This document shows positions 48,649 through 60,380 of a stretch of DNA of 64,000 nt, in pieces. The stretch spans positions 1,674,001-1,738,000 of the forward strand of contig BQMF02000022.1 in the NCBI GenBank assembly GCA_027922465.2, given 5' to 3'. The notes beneath the pieces are model-generated. The model ran no database searches, had not been told where the DNA came from, and was given only the letters and a program-made list of their open reading frames with translations. The stretch comes from Turritopsis dohrnii. Its lineage: Eukaryota > Cnidaria > Hydrozoa > Anthoathecata > Oceaniidae. The position numbers were made by a program, and so were the translations under genes. Numbering within the stretch: the first letter of the stretch is position 1; each line of letters opens with the position of its first letter.

Positions 48649-51600
48649 ATGGCTGAACAGCATTTAAAAAACTTACAAACATTATGTAGAATATGTGGAG
48701 AAAACCTTCATAAAGACTCTATACCCATTTCTTCACTTATTAATAACATTAAAGCTGTATTTTTCACCGATGTCAGTGCTGATAACTCAACCATTCATCC
48801 AAACAAAGTCTGTCAAAAATGTTATCAGACTATCAGAAATGTGGAAATAAGATCTACCACAACATCCTTAAGGTGGTAACCCTAGAATTAGAAGTGAAAT
48901 TTGAAAAAAAATTGAAAAAAATTTTTTTTCACTCATTTGATGGGAAATTTATTTATCTTTCCAAAAAGGTATTACATGAATAGAATAAGATTTTTGAATA
49001 TGGAAAAAATAAGGATTTAGTCAAGGAATGTAGAAAACGTTTCCTTAGAAACGCCCTTAGCAACATGATAAAGGTCATCATAAAACCCAATTAAGACCAG
49101 ATTTCCTGCGCCACCCCGGGAATTGGTTGATCTCATTTGCTTCCTGATAGATTAGATGGGATTTTGGTTATACTTTAAAAGTACAAAATAAATTGAGAGT
49201 TTGGGGAAATTTAAACTTCTTATCCTAGCAGATGTTGTTTAGTTTGATAATGCTTATTAATTTGTTTATGATCATCCGTTTTACGTGTTAATAATATTAT
49301 TGGAATGCCTAATAAACAAAATTTTCAACGAAAAAAGAAAAGACAGCCACCTAAAAACCGACATGTAGCAGCAAATCCATCACAAAAACCCATTGATCTT
49401 TCAACACCAAGTGTTGAATGTGCTAGCTCAAGGAAACTTAGTCATGATGGAATCGTAAATGTTAAAGATCCTGGGAGCTACTTTATTTTGATTGACTTAG
49501 AACAGATGAAAGTACTGCTTGAAAACATCTGTTGTCCTGTGTGTCATTGTACCATTTCCACTGTCATTAACTGATGATCTATCAAAACGAATGGGTTTTT
49601 CACACTACCTAGAAATTAAATGCAAAGCATGTGAATGGAGTAACTCCTGTTATACCAGCAAATTATGTTCTGATTCCAACAGAAAAATACCTAAAGGCAG
49701 AAAAGCATTTGAATGTAACATACGAGCAATAATTGGCTTTCGTGAGATTGGACGTGGAAAATCAGCTGTTAATAAATTTAGTACATGCATGAATATGTAT
49801 TCTATAGGTGAGACTGCATTTGATAAACTCAATTGTAGCAGTGTTGCAAATGCATGTGCTAAGGCTTCAGAAGATTCCATGAAAAGAGCAGCTAGTAAAC
49901 TTTGTGGTGTCAATGAAGGTCCTGTCAAGAAGCGTGTTACAATTGATGGCTCCTGGTAAAAGCGGGGACTCGATGTCCCAAGAACATTTTTATATCAAGA
50001 CCGTTATTTGAAATGGGGATTAATTCAGCTGTTTTGCATTTCAATGATGGTGGAGAAGGAGTTAAAGCTGTGCTGCAACAGTTTGGATTAAATGGAACTA
50101 TTACGTATAACAAACTAGATACAATGGATAAGAAACGTGTACGCCAAATGAAAAGGAAGTCCACCGATAAAGTCATGAAACATCGTAAAAAGCAAAGAAA
50201 ATTAAGAAAGGGAATTGAAGACACAGAAGCTGACAACGAAATTAAAGAATCCTATGTAGCTGGTGGTTTTTGACATGTTTTGTCAAATATTTCTAGGATA
50301 TATCTTTTTTTTTTCAATTTCATTAACTTTAACAAGGATTTCTACGATTAAGGAATTTTTGCTTTTTGCCAAATTTCGAAACACAATATCTAAAGCTAGA
50401 CTCAACATTTTGAGCTGAAATTTTCACCAGTTGTTCAATATAACCTACTTAATCATTTGTCATAGGAGTTTTTAAAATTGAGCTCTCATTCCCAAGTTAT
50501 AGCGTTTTAGTTCTGAGGTTAGACCGTTAAAATATTTTCATTCTGAAAAAACCTAAATTAAAATTGAACAATCGAGGCAATTAAAAAAATCCTATGATAA
50601 ATGATTTTTTGTTCATACTTCATTAAATGTACAAAGTTTCACGGAGAACATAGCAGCCTTCTGCTGTCAATCTTGTTTTGAAAAGTGCATACTTTTTCCA
50701 TTAAAAATAGGCCTCCACCTGGTAAATCGAGGCAAATTTTTTTATTTTTGATGTTAATGTCTTAGTTTGTGTTCAAACGAGTAAACAAAATCAATAGAAC
50801 TTTAACAAAATTATTTCAAAATTTTTTTGCCCCATTCTAGGGTTACCACCTTAAAAATTAAACCATGGGAGGCTCATAGTGAAACATGCACAATTTGTAA
50901 CAAGAAGGGAGGGAGAAAAAGAAAAAAGAAAAGCCCAGGAAGACCTAAAATAAACAACAATAAAATATGGACAAGACAACACATAAAAACTTTAATAAAC
51001 ACTGTAGCAAAAGAAAAATCAATTGATGTAAATGACATAGAAATTTGCGAAAATCTCAACAGCCACTTAGATCTTTGCAGATGCTGTTCATGTAAGAAAT
51101 TTGTGGTTCAACCGGTGGTTCTTAGTTGTCGGCATTCGTACTGCTTGTATTGCATTGTTCCATCACTAGAGGGAAAATCGTTCGAAAACACAGTTTGTAA
51201 AATGTGTTCCAAAGCTATTTATCCAGGGGATGTTGAATACGCACACCATGTTGTCGAAATGATTGAATGCATTACAATACCATGTGAAAAAAATTGTGGA
51301 GAAACATTTAAAATTTCTGAAAAAGGAAAAAAGATCCATCATGAACAGAATTGCAATGGTCCGCAACCAAAAGAAAACTCCACCGACATAATTAATCAAA
51401 TTTTTTCGATTCAACCAACAGATTCATTGACCCGAAATATGGAAGATGCTGCACTCCATGTTTTAAAGCACAAACTGGCAAATGCAACATCAAACATCAT
51501 TGAGTTTCCTTCTGGGGGACCAAGGGTAAATGTTACATATATGATACAATCTTCTATCAGGAGAAATTTTCAATGAAGTGAATAATCAAATTAAATGAAC

Positions 51601-54468
51601 TTTTCATGTTATTTCTTCGTGTTAGGAAATAAAAGCTTATAGCTTTCCATTGTTTAAGTAAATTTTGAAAATTTCTTCTTCAAAAAGGCAAATGATATAT
51701 TTTTATATATATATTTGTATATATAATATCTATTTCCCTTTTCCTAGCCGCATTGCTTCACATCTATAAAAAAGCCTGTAAAAGATAGTGATAGTGTCTG
51801 TCAAAGAACACTAAAAACAAGGGCAAAAAATATGTTGGACACACTTGCCTTAACGGCTGGAGCCTCAGGTTCTGCACAAACATTGCAAAGTGCTGAGTTA
51901 GTGAAACTATTTGACAAGGAAGAAAGAAGAGAAATAATCGCAAAATCAAACATTGGATTCGTTGAAATAAGTGCTGAAGATATGGTTGCTCTCAAGGCTG
52001 ATATGGGTGTTCCATGGGAAAAAATTAAAACAATGGCACGGTAAGAAACAAGACTCACAAGCATAATAATGGAAATAAAAACATTACGTAAAAATACTTT
52101 TCTTTTTCAGATGGTTGAAAACTTTCGATATTAAAGCAGCATCAAACGCTAAACAAAGACAAACTGCAAGTGCTTGGGCTGGTGATGACATTATAGTTGA
52201 GAACACGCCATTCACTTTTGAAGTGAAAAATCACAAACAAAATTATGAAATTAAGCTAGCTCCCTGGGGATATGTAAAAAATCTACACGATAACATAATG
52301 AAAAGGCTTGACTGTTTGAGCAAGTAAGTTGAGAATATTCTATTTCATAAAAAATATATAATATGCATTCATATATAACTTGAACCAGGATTTTTCTCCT
52401 AGAAAGAATAAGCATCTCAAGTTTACAATTATTTTCAGGAATGATTTACTCATTGAAGGAAAAACCTATGACAATGAAATTCATATAAAAATTGGGGGTG
52501 ATCACGGTGGTGGTTCATTCAAGATGGCATATCAAATCGCTAATGTGAATAAGCCTAACAGCAAAGCCAATACAACAGTTTTTAGTATGTTTGAAGCTAA
52601 GGATTATGTCACCAACCTGAAAGTTGGGTTGAATCCGTTTTCAGAACAGGTTGATCTACTACAAACTTTGCAATGGGAGTAAGTTATTCACACTTTCGTG
52701 TTATCTTGAATGAATTTCAAATTTGTAACAATAAAATCTTACCTATCTAGAAACAGGAAGATACGTTTATTCTTGTATGGTGACTACGCATTTTTGTGTG
52801 CTATATATGGCATAAGTGGAGCAAGTGGTATGTAAACATGTAGGAATTCCTGAATCAATTATATAACAGGTTCATTATAGACATCTTCTTTTACAGGACG
52901 TCATCCTTGTTTATTCTGCCACATCACTAAGTCAGATATGCAGATACCTCATGAAAAATCCACACAACGTTCCCTAAAAAGTTTACAAGATAATTATTGC
53001 GCATTCATGGCTGCTGGTGGAGACATCAAAAATGCAAAGGAGTACAATAATGTGATAGATGAACCCATATTCAATATACCACTTGACCAGGTTAATTAAT
53101 TTTGATATTATCTATTAGAATTTAGGTAATGAATTTATGTGCCACTATAATGAAAAGGGAAAAGTTTAAAAAACTGATTATCAGCAGGCCTGATTTTACA
53201 TAGCTCAGATTGTGCTTATTTAAGTATTATAAAAATGTGAATTTTAGGTTGCATTACCAGTCTTACATATTTCACTGGGTGTTTACCTGAAAATTTTCAA
53301 TCTACTTGAAAGTACTTGTTATTTACTTGACATGAAAATTGCTGGACAATTGGCAATAAACGAAAAAAAGATCAATCAGAAGCAATTTGATGAATTTATA
53401 GCTACACAGTCACTAATATTAAATCTACAAAATCAAGTAAGTGACTTTGAGGAGACAATCAACTTGGTGCATGATGCAATTACTTTAAATATTTTAAAAC
53501 AACCAGAACATACAAATGCTATCATGGACGTATACAAACCTCGATTAAGATATTTGGAAAGCAAAAAGGAGGAGAAGGTATGAAATTTTCTGTAAACTTT
53601 TCATCTGAGTTCTTCCACAATATTTATTTTATGTTGTCATAATAGGAACATGAAATTAGAGTATTGATTGACACATGCGAACTAAAACGTACTGCTGGTC
53701 CTTGCGTACAAAAACTTGATGAAATTTTAAAATCATTAAATGTTGAAAGACAAGCTTATCATGGGAAGTCTTTCGTGGGAAATCATGTGCACAAAATGTT
53801 AAAGGTGAACTGACTTACACTTAACAAGGTCATTTTATAAGCTATTTCAAGCTAACTTTGGAAACTTTTTTTTCAGGTTACCAACATTATCAAGTTGTGC
53901 AATGCAATTCCAATTTTGGTTGTTCAATTGGGTCTGCGAAACACAAACTTACACCAGGAAGCCATAACAATATGCCAAGATTTTAAAAATCTTTTCAACA
54001 AATATGGTCTATGTCATGTGATGCTGAACACAACAGAGAACTTTGATGAGGAAAAAATTGAAACTTTTCGTAAGTATATAATAGTAAAAAGCTCAAGTTA
54101 TAGGTATACATTATGCATCATTAAGATCAATATTGTGTTAAATGTTTACTTTTTTAGGTCAACATATCGAAGAGTTTGTTTCATTTTATCGTGAGAAATG
54201 GCCAAATGAAACAATAACACCCAAAATGCATATGTTGGAAGACCATGTCATTGATTTTCTAAGAAGATGGAAGTTAGGACTCGGTGTTTACAGTGAACAG
54301 GGTGGTGAAAGTATCCACTCCGAATTTAATAATTTAGGGAGGATGTACTGTCACATGCATGGGACATCAAGGTTGCAAAGCATGTTGAAAGAACACCATA
54401 TACGTGTGAATCCTATTGCCAAGAAACGAAAACCAGAAATAAAAAGAAGGAAATTGGCGCCCTACTAG
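48649..54468 (+). CDS. RAG1L: RAG1-like protein (N-terminal zinc/RING region plus DDE core)
   Basis: Exons: 48649-51525 (interrupted by the element at 48872-50850), 51748-52040, 52111-52323, 52439-52678, 52751-52827, 52897-53090, 53248-53577, 53646-53804, 53877-54069, 54158-54468. Without the insertion they give 967 residues and no stop; vertebrate RAG1 is about 1,040. In order: Cys pairs CRIC (13-16) and CQKC (55-58); an AT-hook-like SPGRPK (101-106); a RING finger (about 151-198, with CRHSYCLYC); a C..C..H..C finger; SGGPR, like GGRPR of the RAG1 nonamer-binding region. The DDE core has GGDHGGGSFKMAYQI (D488), YGDYAFL (D558), then CLFC (577-580), LHISLG and YSEQGGES (E911), in the RAG1/Transib order. 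It should bind the transposon ends and cut DNA in the nucleus. Confidence 0.85.
48872..50850 (+). mobile_element. Kolobok-like element nested in RAG1-like exon 1
   Basis: Terminal inverted repeats of 17 exact bases (GGTGGTAACCCTAGAAT) are flanked by TTAA (48868-48871, 50851-50854), the Kolobok duplication. Removing one TTAA and the element restores the exon reading frame exactly. The transposase inside is a remnant. The insertion is clean and looks younger than its host. Confidence 0.82.
49305..50273 (+). pseudogene. Broken transposase of the Kolobok-like element
   Basis: Three pieces in order. Residues from 49305 (MPNKQNFQRKKKRQPP) reach CPVCHCTIS; a frameshift near 49560 moves to the next frame, which continues through KCKACEW to VTIDGSW. 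There a TAA stop (49957-49959) stands where a Gln codon is usual in this family. The middle, which should hold most of the catalytic core, is missing. The end (HFNDGGEGVKAVLQQFG to YVAGGF, 50013-50273) is the family's conserved C-terminus. The protein type is one often labelled Mutator-like transposase domain in databases; the TTAA duplication favours Kolobok. Confidence 0.72.
51526..51747 (+). other. Intron of RAG1-like gene
   Basis: The donor is GGGTAAATG after codon SGGPR, and the acceptor is CTTTTCCTAG before PHCFTSIKK. Joining here places GGPR directly before a basic stretch, as in RAG1. The open frame instead runs on to a stop at 51574-51576, so an unspliced form would end after the zinc fingers. 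Confidence 0.6.
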
Positions 54469-55019
54469 AAAATATGACTAGTTGTTTTAAGTTACCTTGT
54501 TTTTGACTTTACTGTGTTGAGAAAAGATAGTTAACTGAACTAAAAACGACTTATTCATAGCAAAGATTTCAAAACTTTCTGTAAAAAAATGATTGGACAT
54601 CCAGACCTCTTTGAAAACTTTGTTAGGGTCCTAAGCAACAAATAAAACCATATTTACGTTCTCAAAAAATTCATTAAAGTTCCCAATTCGAGGATATTGC
54701 ATAAGCTGTAACGATATGTCGAAAATTTCGAAGGTAAAGTTACTAATGCTCATATGTGGCGACATGGACACCATCATCCGCCAGTAACTGTTCAAGTTCA
54801 TCTTCAACAATTATTCAAACACGTGCATATCTTGCATGCAACCATATCTTCCATATAAAGCATAATTATTTTGATTTAAACAATGAGGTTTTCAAAAACA
54901 ACTTCGTCGCTAGGCCTATGAACATAGCGCCATGTTTATAATTCATCATTGCAACGGCTATTTTACTGCGCATGCTCACAATTAAATATACGCACTAAAC
55001 GACCGTGAAAAATTTCGTC

Positions 55020-55051
55020 ACTTTTCCCCGACATTTTTTTCCCCGATAAGG
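55020..55051 (-). repeat. Right terminal inverted repeat of RAG1-like element
   Basis: Exact complement of the left 32 bases. It is preceded inward by TTTCGTC and CGACCGTG, matching the left subterminal region. Confidence 0.88.
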
Positions 55052-55053
55052 TA

Positions 55054-55925
55054 CCCAAATAAATTATTTCAAGCGACCGTTTTATACAATTACAAGTATT
55101 TCCTTTATAGATAATATTTTTTATTATTATTTATTATTTTTGTTATATCTATTCATACTTTCAGACCCCCCATTGGCTAAGGTCATGTCTAGTGCGATGC
55201 TATCACTAGATAGCGACGTCCCGTTAGTGTTGTTTTTGATCGTTCTTGAACCACGTAAGCACAATAAACACGATCTCATCAGCGCAAACGATAACCGAGA
55301 GTTGTTCGTTTTTCTTTTCGGCATTTTGCATAAATCGCTCTGTAAAGTTGTGATCGAAATCGGTGTTCTGCTGGCTTTCAAAACAAAAAAGGAAATATAA
55401 AACAGAATACAGATTTGAAAGGAAGGTATCAGAATACAGAATACTTGTATCAGAATACAGATTTGCTGTTCCCTTAATTCAATTGATGAAAAAAATAACA
55501 TTCAAAAATTAACTAGAACAGTGCTCAGCTGAGCAGACACACATAATAAACACTACTTTAATTAACTAGTTGCTATTTCTGTGTGACTTAACAGAGCAGA
55601 TGTTTTTGAAAAGTTCGAGATAACTACTTTTGTGATTGTACAATGCATTGTACAATCTAAAGCACACTCTCAAAAACATCGAGAAAAAACAATAATCGAC
55701 ATAATCGCATATCGTATATATCGTGTATATATCGTATATCGTCCGTATATCGAAAAGGTAAGCAACCCTGGGGACGAGATTGGAAAAAGACCATTGTTTT
55801 GAGTGTGAAATTTTCATTCCACAATGAAATTAAAAAGAGCTTCATAAGTCATAACTCACCAGTGTAACACCGATTATGTAGTAAAGCCTACGTCAAATGT
55901 AGTAAACGCTTTGAACGTTGAAATA
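55054..55925. other. Spacer right of the RAG1-like element
   Basis: No gene recognised. Short direct repeats of CAGAATACAG (near 55405-55465) and an AT-rich stretch of ATATCGTATATCG (55705-55760) are the only patterns. Confidence 0.45.
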
Positions 55926-55926
55926 A

Positions 55927-56280
55927 GCCATAATTAGGCCAAACACATGAACGTCTTCACCAAGTAACTTTGTCAGGTGGCCATCTACAATAGAACTCAA
56001 AATCGTGCATGCGCAGTAAAAAAACCTTTTGTGCTAAATTAGTCATAATTGGGCAAAACACATTAGGTCCTCACCAAGTAACTTTTCCAGTGGTGCTATC
56101 TATCATGTGGCTGTGTAACAAGCCTGGAATTTGCACATGCGCGCAGTAAGAGACTGTCAATACAAGTAAAATTTCCATATAGTAAAACTCAAACTCGCGC
56201 TCGTTTTTTACTGCGCATGCGCGATTTTGAGTTCCAGACCTTCATGTATTTGTCGGGGAGTTGCTACCATTGGTCGGTGT
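55927..56280. repeat. Repeat units with GCATGCGCAGTA motif
   Basis: Two direct units (55927-56020, 56041-56150) share CACCAAGTAACTTT and end in a form of CATGCGCAGTAA. A third, inverted partial unit (56203-56280) starts TTTTTTACTGCGCATGCGCG and continues with TTTTGAGTTC. Together they form an inverted-repeat structure. Origin unknown. Confidence 0.5.
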
Positions 56281-56312
56281 AACAACCGAAGCATAAAATT
56301 ACAGTTTGTTTA

Positions 56313-56944
56313 CCTTATTACAGGAAATTAACGAATCATTTTATTAACAAGCTCTGAAAATTAACGCGCAGAAAATTAACGCGGTTTGTCGAAAAAATCG
56401 CATTTCTGGAGCTTAAAATTAACGCGGTTTTTCCAAAAAATTACTTTTTCGTTGTATGAAATTAACGCAGTCATGGAGAAGTTTTAGAAAAAAATAGGAA
56501 AAACTATTTCTTCTTCAGTTTCTGCTAATTTCTCTTAAGTAACTCCTGCCTTCTTGAACAGAATAGAGATCATCATAACAATGACAGTAAAATGGTAGAA
56601 CTCTATGGCAATGAAAGTCTGAAAACCTACGTGGAAAAATTTGCCTACCCCGGAACATTCAGACGATCCAATGGAAATTCTAAAAGAAACCGTTAAAGCT
56701 CCAGCGAGCAAGGTCGAGGAGAATGATTGATACAATAACTATCAAATAAAACGTAAAAAGAAATGTTTTATTCTTTTTAAATATCTTCTCTTTTCCTTGT
56801 TAATTAACTTTGTAAACTTTACGTTTTTTCTATATTTTTTACACAAAATTAACGTTCATGAAATTAACACAATCAGAAAGTTAATGTATCACGCGGTTGG
56901 GGGGAAAACTGCGTTGATTTGATGATTCGTTAGTGTCAATGAGT
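56313..56944. mobile_element. Decayed MITE, TA|CCTTATTACAGG end
   Basis: The left end CCTTATTACAGGAAATTAAC and the complement of the right end share AACGAATCAT and a similar start, with TA outside. AATTAACGCGG motifs recur inside (56347-56430, and as variants near 56850). The inverted repeat is poor, so the right limit is approximate. Same motif family as the MITE at 35494. Confidence 0.5.
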
Positions 56945-56949
56945 TATAC

Positions 56950-59435
56950 TGTAAAGCTTCCCTCTCTCGGCAGCGAACACTTTATTTCTAGGAACGAATG
57001 AATTGCTAATAAAATTTCAATAACGATTAGTAAATGCCATTTCAATGTTCCGATAGACATTATTATTTAATCTAATTCAGTTTTATGATTCTAATCTCTT
57101 GTCGTTAATATTTCAAGAAGTCAAATGCATTCCAAATGATCGCAATAGACCTCCTTCCCGAGATTCTGTTATCATTGCCTCGTTATCAAACTTCGCCTCG
57201 TTTCTATATATTCTGTTGTTTTGCTAATTACGCACCCCCCTTAATGCTATTTTGTATACAATAGCGTTCTGCTTTGACATAACGGTACATTTCAAATTTG
57301 AAATGTCTTACATTATAGTAGAGGCAGGAAACTAGTACAGTTTCTTTGTCAATATCATTTGTGTTGCAGAAAGTTTTCCCAAGTGGAAAACAACCTTTAA
57401 AGATTCTTTATCTATACTGGTGGATTAAGTGCAGATGATTTTATGCTCTTTAACCTGCAGTGAAATGCAAAAGCATGCATTGAATCTTGAGTTTATGAAA
57501 GTTTTTACGATATAACATTTCTTTATAATAATGAGATTAGTATTTCAATCAGAGGCATGTATAATCGTCAATGGAAATCGAAACGAAAGGTCATTGATCA
57601 GAATAAGTAAGATTGGAAAGATTTATGTACGGCTGTCTTATTTTTCGTATACATTTAATCACGGAGTGTGTTTAGGGGAATAACCGAAAGGTATTGAAAA
57701 ATTTGAGACAGAAGCTGAGGATAGGCTGGATTTGAGAACGATTACTTTCTTGTGGGTTTTACGACTAATACCAAGCAAAAAGATACCAGGTTTTATTTAT
57801 TATTATCATTTTGTCTAGAAGAAACAAACCTTTGTGTCGGTAATAATCATTTTTGTCGGTTTATATAAATTCTTTTTTTTTTTCATTTTTCCTTTGATAT
57901 GTTTTTTATGAACTAAGTCATCACAAACTAAAATAGAGAAAATCTACCGGAACTGTCCTTAATTACATGTTTTTATAAACAGAATTTACTTGAGTTTCAG
58001 AGATGTTAATTGTTTACCAAATATGATGACAAATTATGTTTAATTTTTCATGTTTTTATGCCTGTTCTGAGCCTGGTGATATTGGCCATATTTAATAAAA
58101 GGAGCGTTTGTTCTAAATTGAGATTAATAATAACTCTTCTCCATATTCTAACTAACCTCTAAATTCACCGTTTAGGATAAACTTTTATTGAGTTTAAATT
58201 GTGGCGTGTAAATCAGGCCATATCACGAAGGGAATTTCCCGAACGAACGTTAATGATCATAATTGTTATCTACATATAGGTCATGGAGTGGCAGGCGATT
58301 GACGCTTTATGGTGAAAGGAAAAGCTTCCATGTTAGTTATGGTAAGGAGTGCAAAACTATCGCCACATTATAGAAGAATTAGTTAGAAAAGTGAAATGTA
58401 CATTCCTTGTGCGGTTAATGCGGTAGTTTCCATGGCAACAGCTAATAGTTTGCAGAATAAACTGAATTGACAATAATTTTGTGACTCGTTTCTGATTGAC
58501 AAGTGGTGTTTCGCAATTCCAGGACGTAATTTCTAGGAAGATCTCAGATAATTTTGTTTAGCTGATGACAGCATATTTTTTTTAGTTTTTTTAGACTTCT
58601 GTAGAGAGGCATCATGACCAATAGTTGGATAATTGAAACAAATCTGTCATTTCAATAATGAGACGTCGGTTTATCTCCTACTCAGCAATGTTTGCATTGT
58701 TTTTGGTCATTTTGCCTAAAACGGTAATGAGTATTTACCGTTACTTCTTCGGGAATGCAGGAGATGGTAGGTAGTTGTATCTATATAGAAGCAGTGATTG
58801 ACATCGTTCTTTCTCCTAATAAGCGTTTCCAATGTTATTCCCAAATATTTTCCATTTCATCTTAAAAGGTGATGTTGTACATATTTTCTTATAAAAATGT
58901 ACACCATCGCGATGGTTATCAATATCCTATTTGTTCACTAATGAAATGTAGACAATGTGAAGCAACAAATCCTTTTTTAGCGATTGGAATATACAAGGAG
59001 ATGCCAGACTAGGAAGAATTAACAGGACTAAATCTCTAAATCTTTAGCAATAGAGCTGTCCAAGCTCGTAGCATTGTTTAAAGATGCGAAAATTTGGTTT
59101 GGATGTTTCCCTGCGCAATTGATTACATGTCAAAATTATGTCAAAATTCAGGAAAAGTGGAAGAACCAAACGAAACTATGAAGCTGTTTAAACTGTTTCG
59201 TGTTCTTCCTGTTCTCTAATAAACGCCACTTTTCAAGATATGGTGTTTATTAGAAGGCGGCGTTTATCACAGGGCGCGATAATTACCGTAAATCAGCACT
59301 TTATTCAGCCTTTCACTTTTAAATGATCGTTTTTGAACGTTTTCGATGTGGTCAATTGAAAAAGTAACTTTATAGTTCATGTGAAAACGAAACTCTGGAA
59401 GGGTACTTGCTAGAAAATTGACATTTGACTCAAAG
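56950..59435. other. AT-rich spacer, nothing identified
   Basis: About 2.5 kb without a supportable gene or clear inverted repeat. GTGTTTATTAGAAGGCGGCG near 59242 resembles GTGTTTATAAGAGGAGGG near 14483, a possible remnant of a dispersed repeat. Confidence 0.45.
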
Positions 59436-59440
59436 TTCAT

Positions 59441-60376
59441 ATAGCCGATTCTCCGTTTGTTTGTAAGTCACGCAAAATGGTAGATTGAGTTGTGAGCGAA
59501 ATTATTTCTTTATTTGTGTGCGACGTGAGTTCGAAGCAAATACATTGCAACCCCAATCGAACGTGACTTTTTTTGGCTGATGAACCAATAGAGATAACGT
59601 TTTGTTTTTATTATTATTGTTAGTTTTATATTCCAAGGACCACCGTTGACTTGGCTTTGAAAACAATAATCAACTAAATACAAAGAAACTAACTGACTAA
59701 ACATTTTGGACAAAAAGCAGCAGTGACAAAACGTGGCAGCATGTTCGGTTTGCCAGTGTATCCTAACGCTTGCCTGACTGTCTGAGACGGGTGAACTTTT
59801 TTTCGAGCAACCAAAATGTTTAAAAACCGATAGGTAAAAAAAGAGTATCATGAAACAAAATATTTTTTTGCTTTTGTCTTAATAGTTGTCTTAATTTCTT
59901 TTAATTGTTTCTATTTTAATCTGATCGAACGTTTTTTATTCGCTTCATTCATTTAGCACGTGCATTTTTTTCTCCTCCCGTGTGATCTTTTTAAGAGAAA
60001 CCATTTTTTCACCTACTCCTGACAGCACCCATGTTAGAGAGCGTAAAACAAAAGCTAATAATAAGTTGAAAAGTTTTTTCTCTCTGCGTTTTGAGTGTAT
60101 TGTTAAACTGATATTTGATTGGTTTAAAATCGTAAATAAAATCACGTGAAGTTCACGTTCGGAATGCATTGTGTAAAGCAAGAAAGCTGCTGACATTTTA
60201 AATGCGACCGCGACAATGAACGGCTGAGTTAAGAATATGGAAGATTTGAAACACCAGGAACGTATTTCTCTTCACGTGCAAACGAGCTTTATTAAGCGAT
60301 AAAGCCAGCAGCAAAGGAAGTCTTATCGCTGGTTTTAAGTGCAATAATTTGGAGCAGGTGGTGATACAACGCAGGC
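59441..60376 (+). mobile_element. Helitron copy, left arm of inverted pair
   Basis: It starts with the truncated 5' end ATAGCCGATTCTCC and runs through the same body as the array units at 24-27 kb, on the + strand. It lacks the hairpin/CTAG end because it meets an inverted copy near 60376. About 150 bases (60200-60345) are not shared by the other arm. Confidence 0.65.
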
Positions 60377-60380
60377 TGAA

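Larger units (their letters stand above)
47681..55051 (+). mobile_element. RAG1-like DNA transposon, complete with both ends
   Basis: A 7,371-base element. The first 32 bases (CCTTATCGGGGAAAAAAATG, then TCGGGGAAAAGT) are the exact complement of the last 32 (55020-55051). TA flanks both ends (47679-47680, 55052-55053), giving a 2-base duplication. Further inward both ends share CACGGTCGTT and a GCATGCGCA-like stretch, so the full inverted repeat is over 100 bases and imperfect. The left end is enlarged by arrays of TCGGGGAAAA motifs. The only gene is RAG1-like; there is no second gene and no kelch-repeat (RAG2-like) frame. A Kolobok-like element is nested inside. Confidence 0.85.

Noticed and set aside
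48872..50850. Calling the nested element a Mutator-type transposon
   Set aside because: The protein family is sometimes labelled Mutator-like, but the 4-base TTAA duplication does not fit the 9-11 bases usual for Mutator. Kolobok-like is preferred.
54469..55019. A RAG2-like (kelch) gene next to the RAG1-like gene
   Set aside because: Only about 580 bases remain between the RAG1-like stop and the right end, with no long frame and no kelch motifs. The left 950 bases are likewise non-coding.
47681..55051. RSS-like heptamer/nonamer ends on the RAG1-like element
   Set aside because: Neither CACAGTG nor CACWATG occurs at the ends. The exact inverted repeat is of a different kind.
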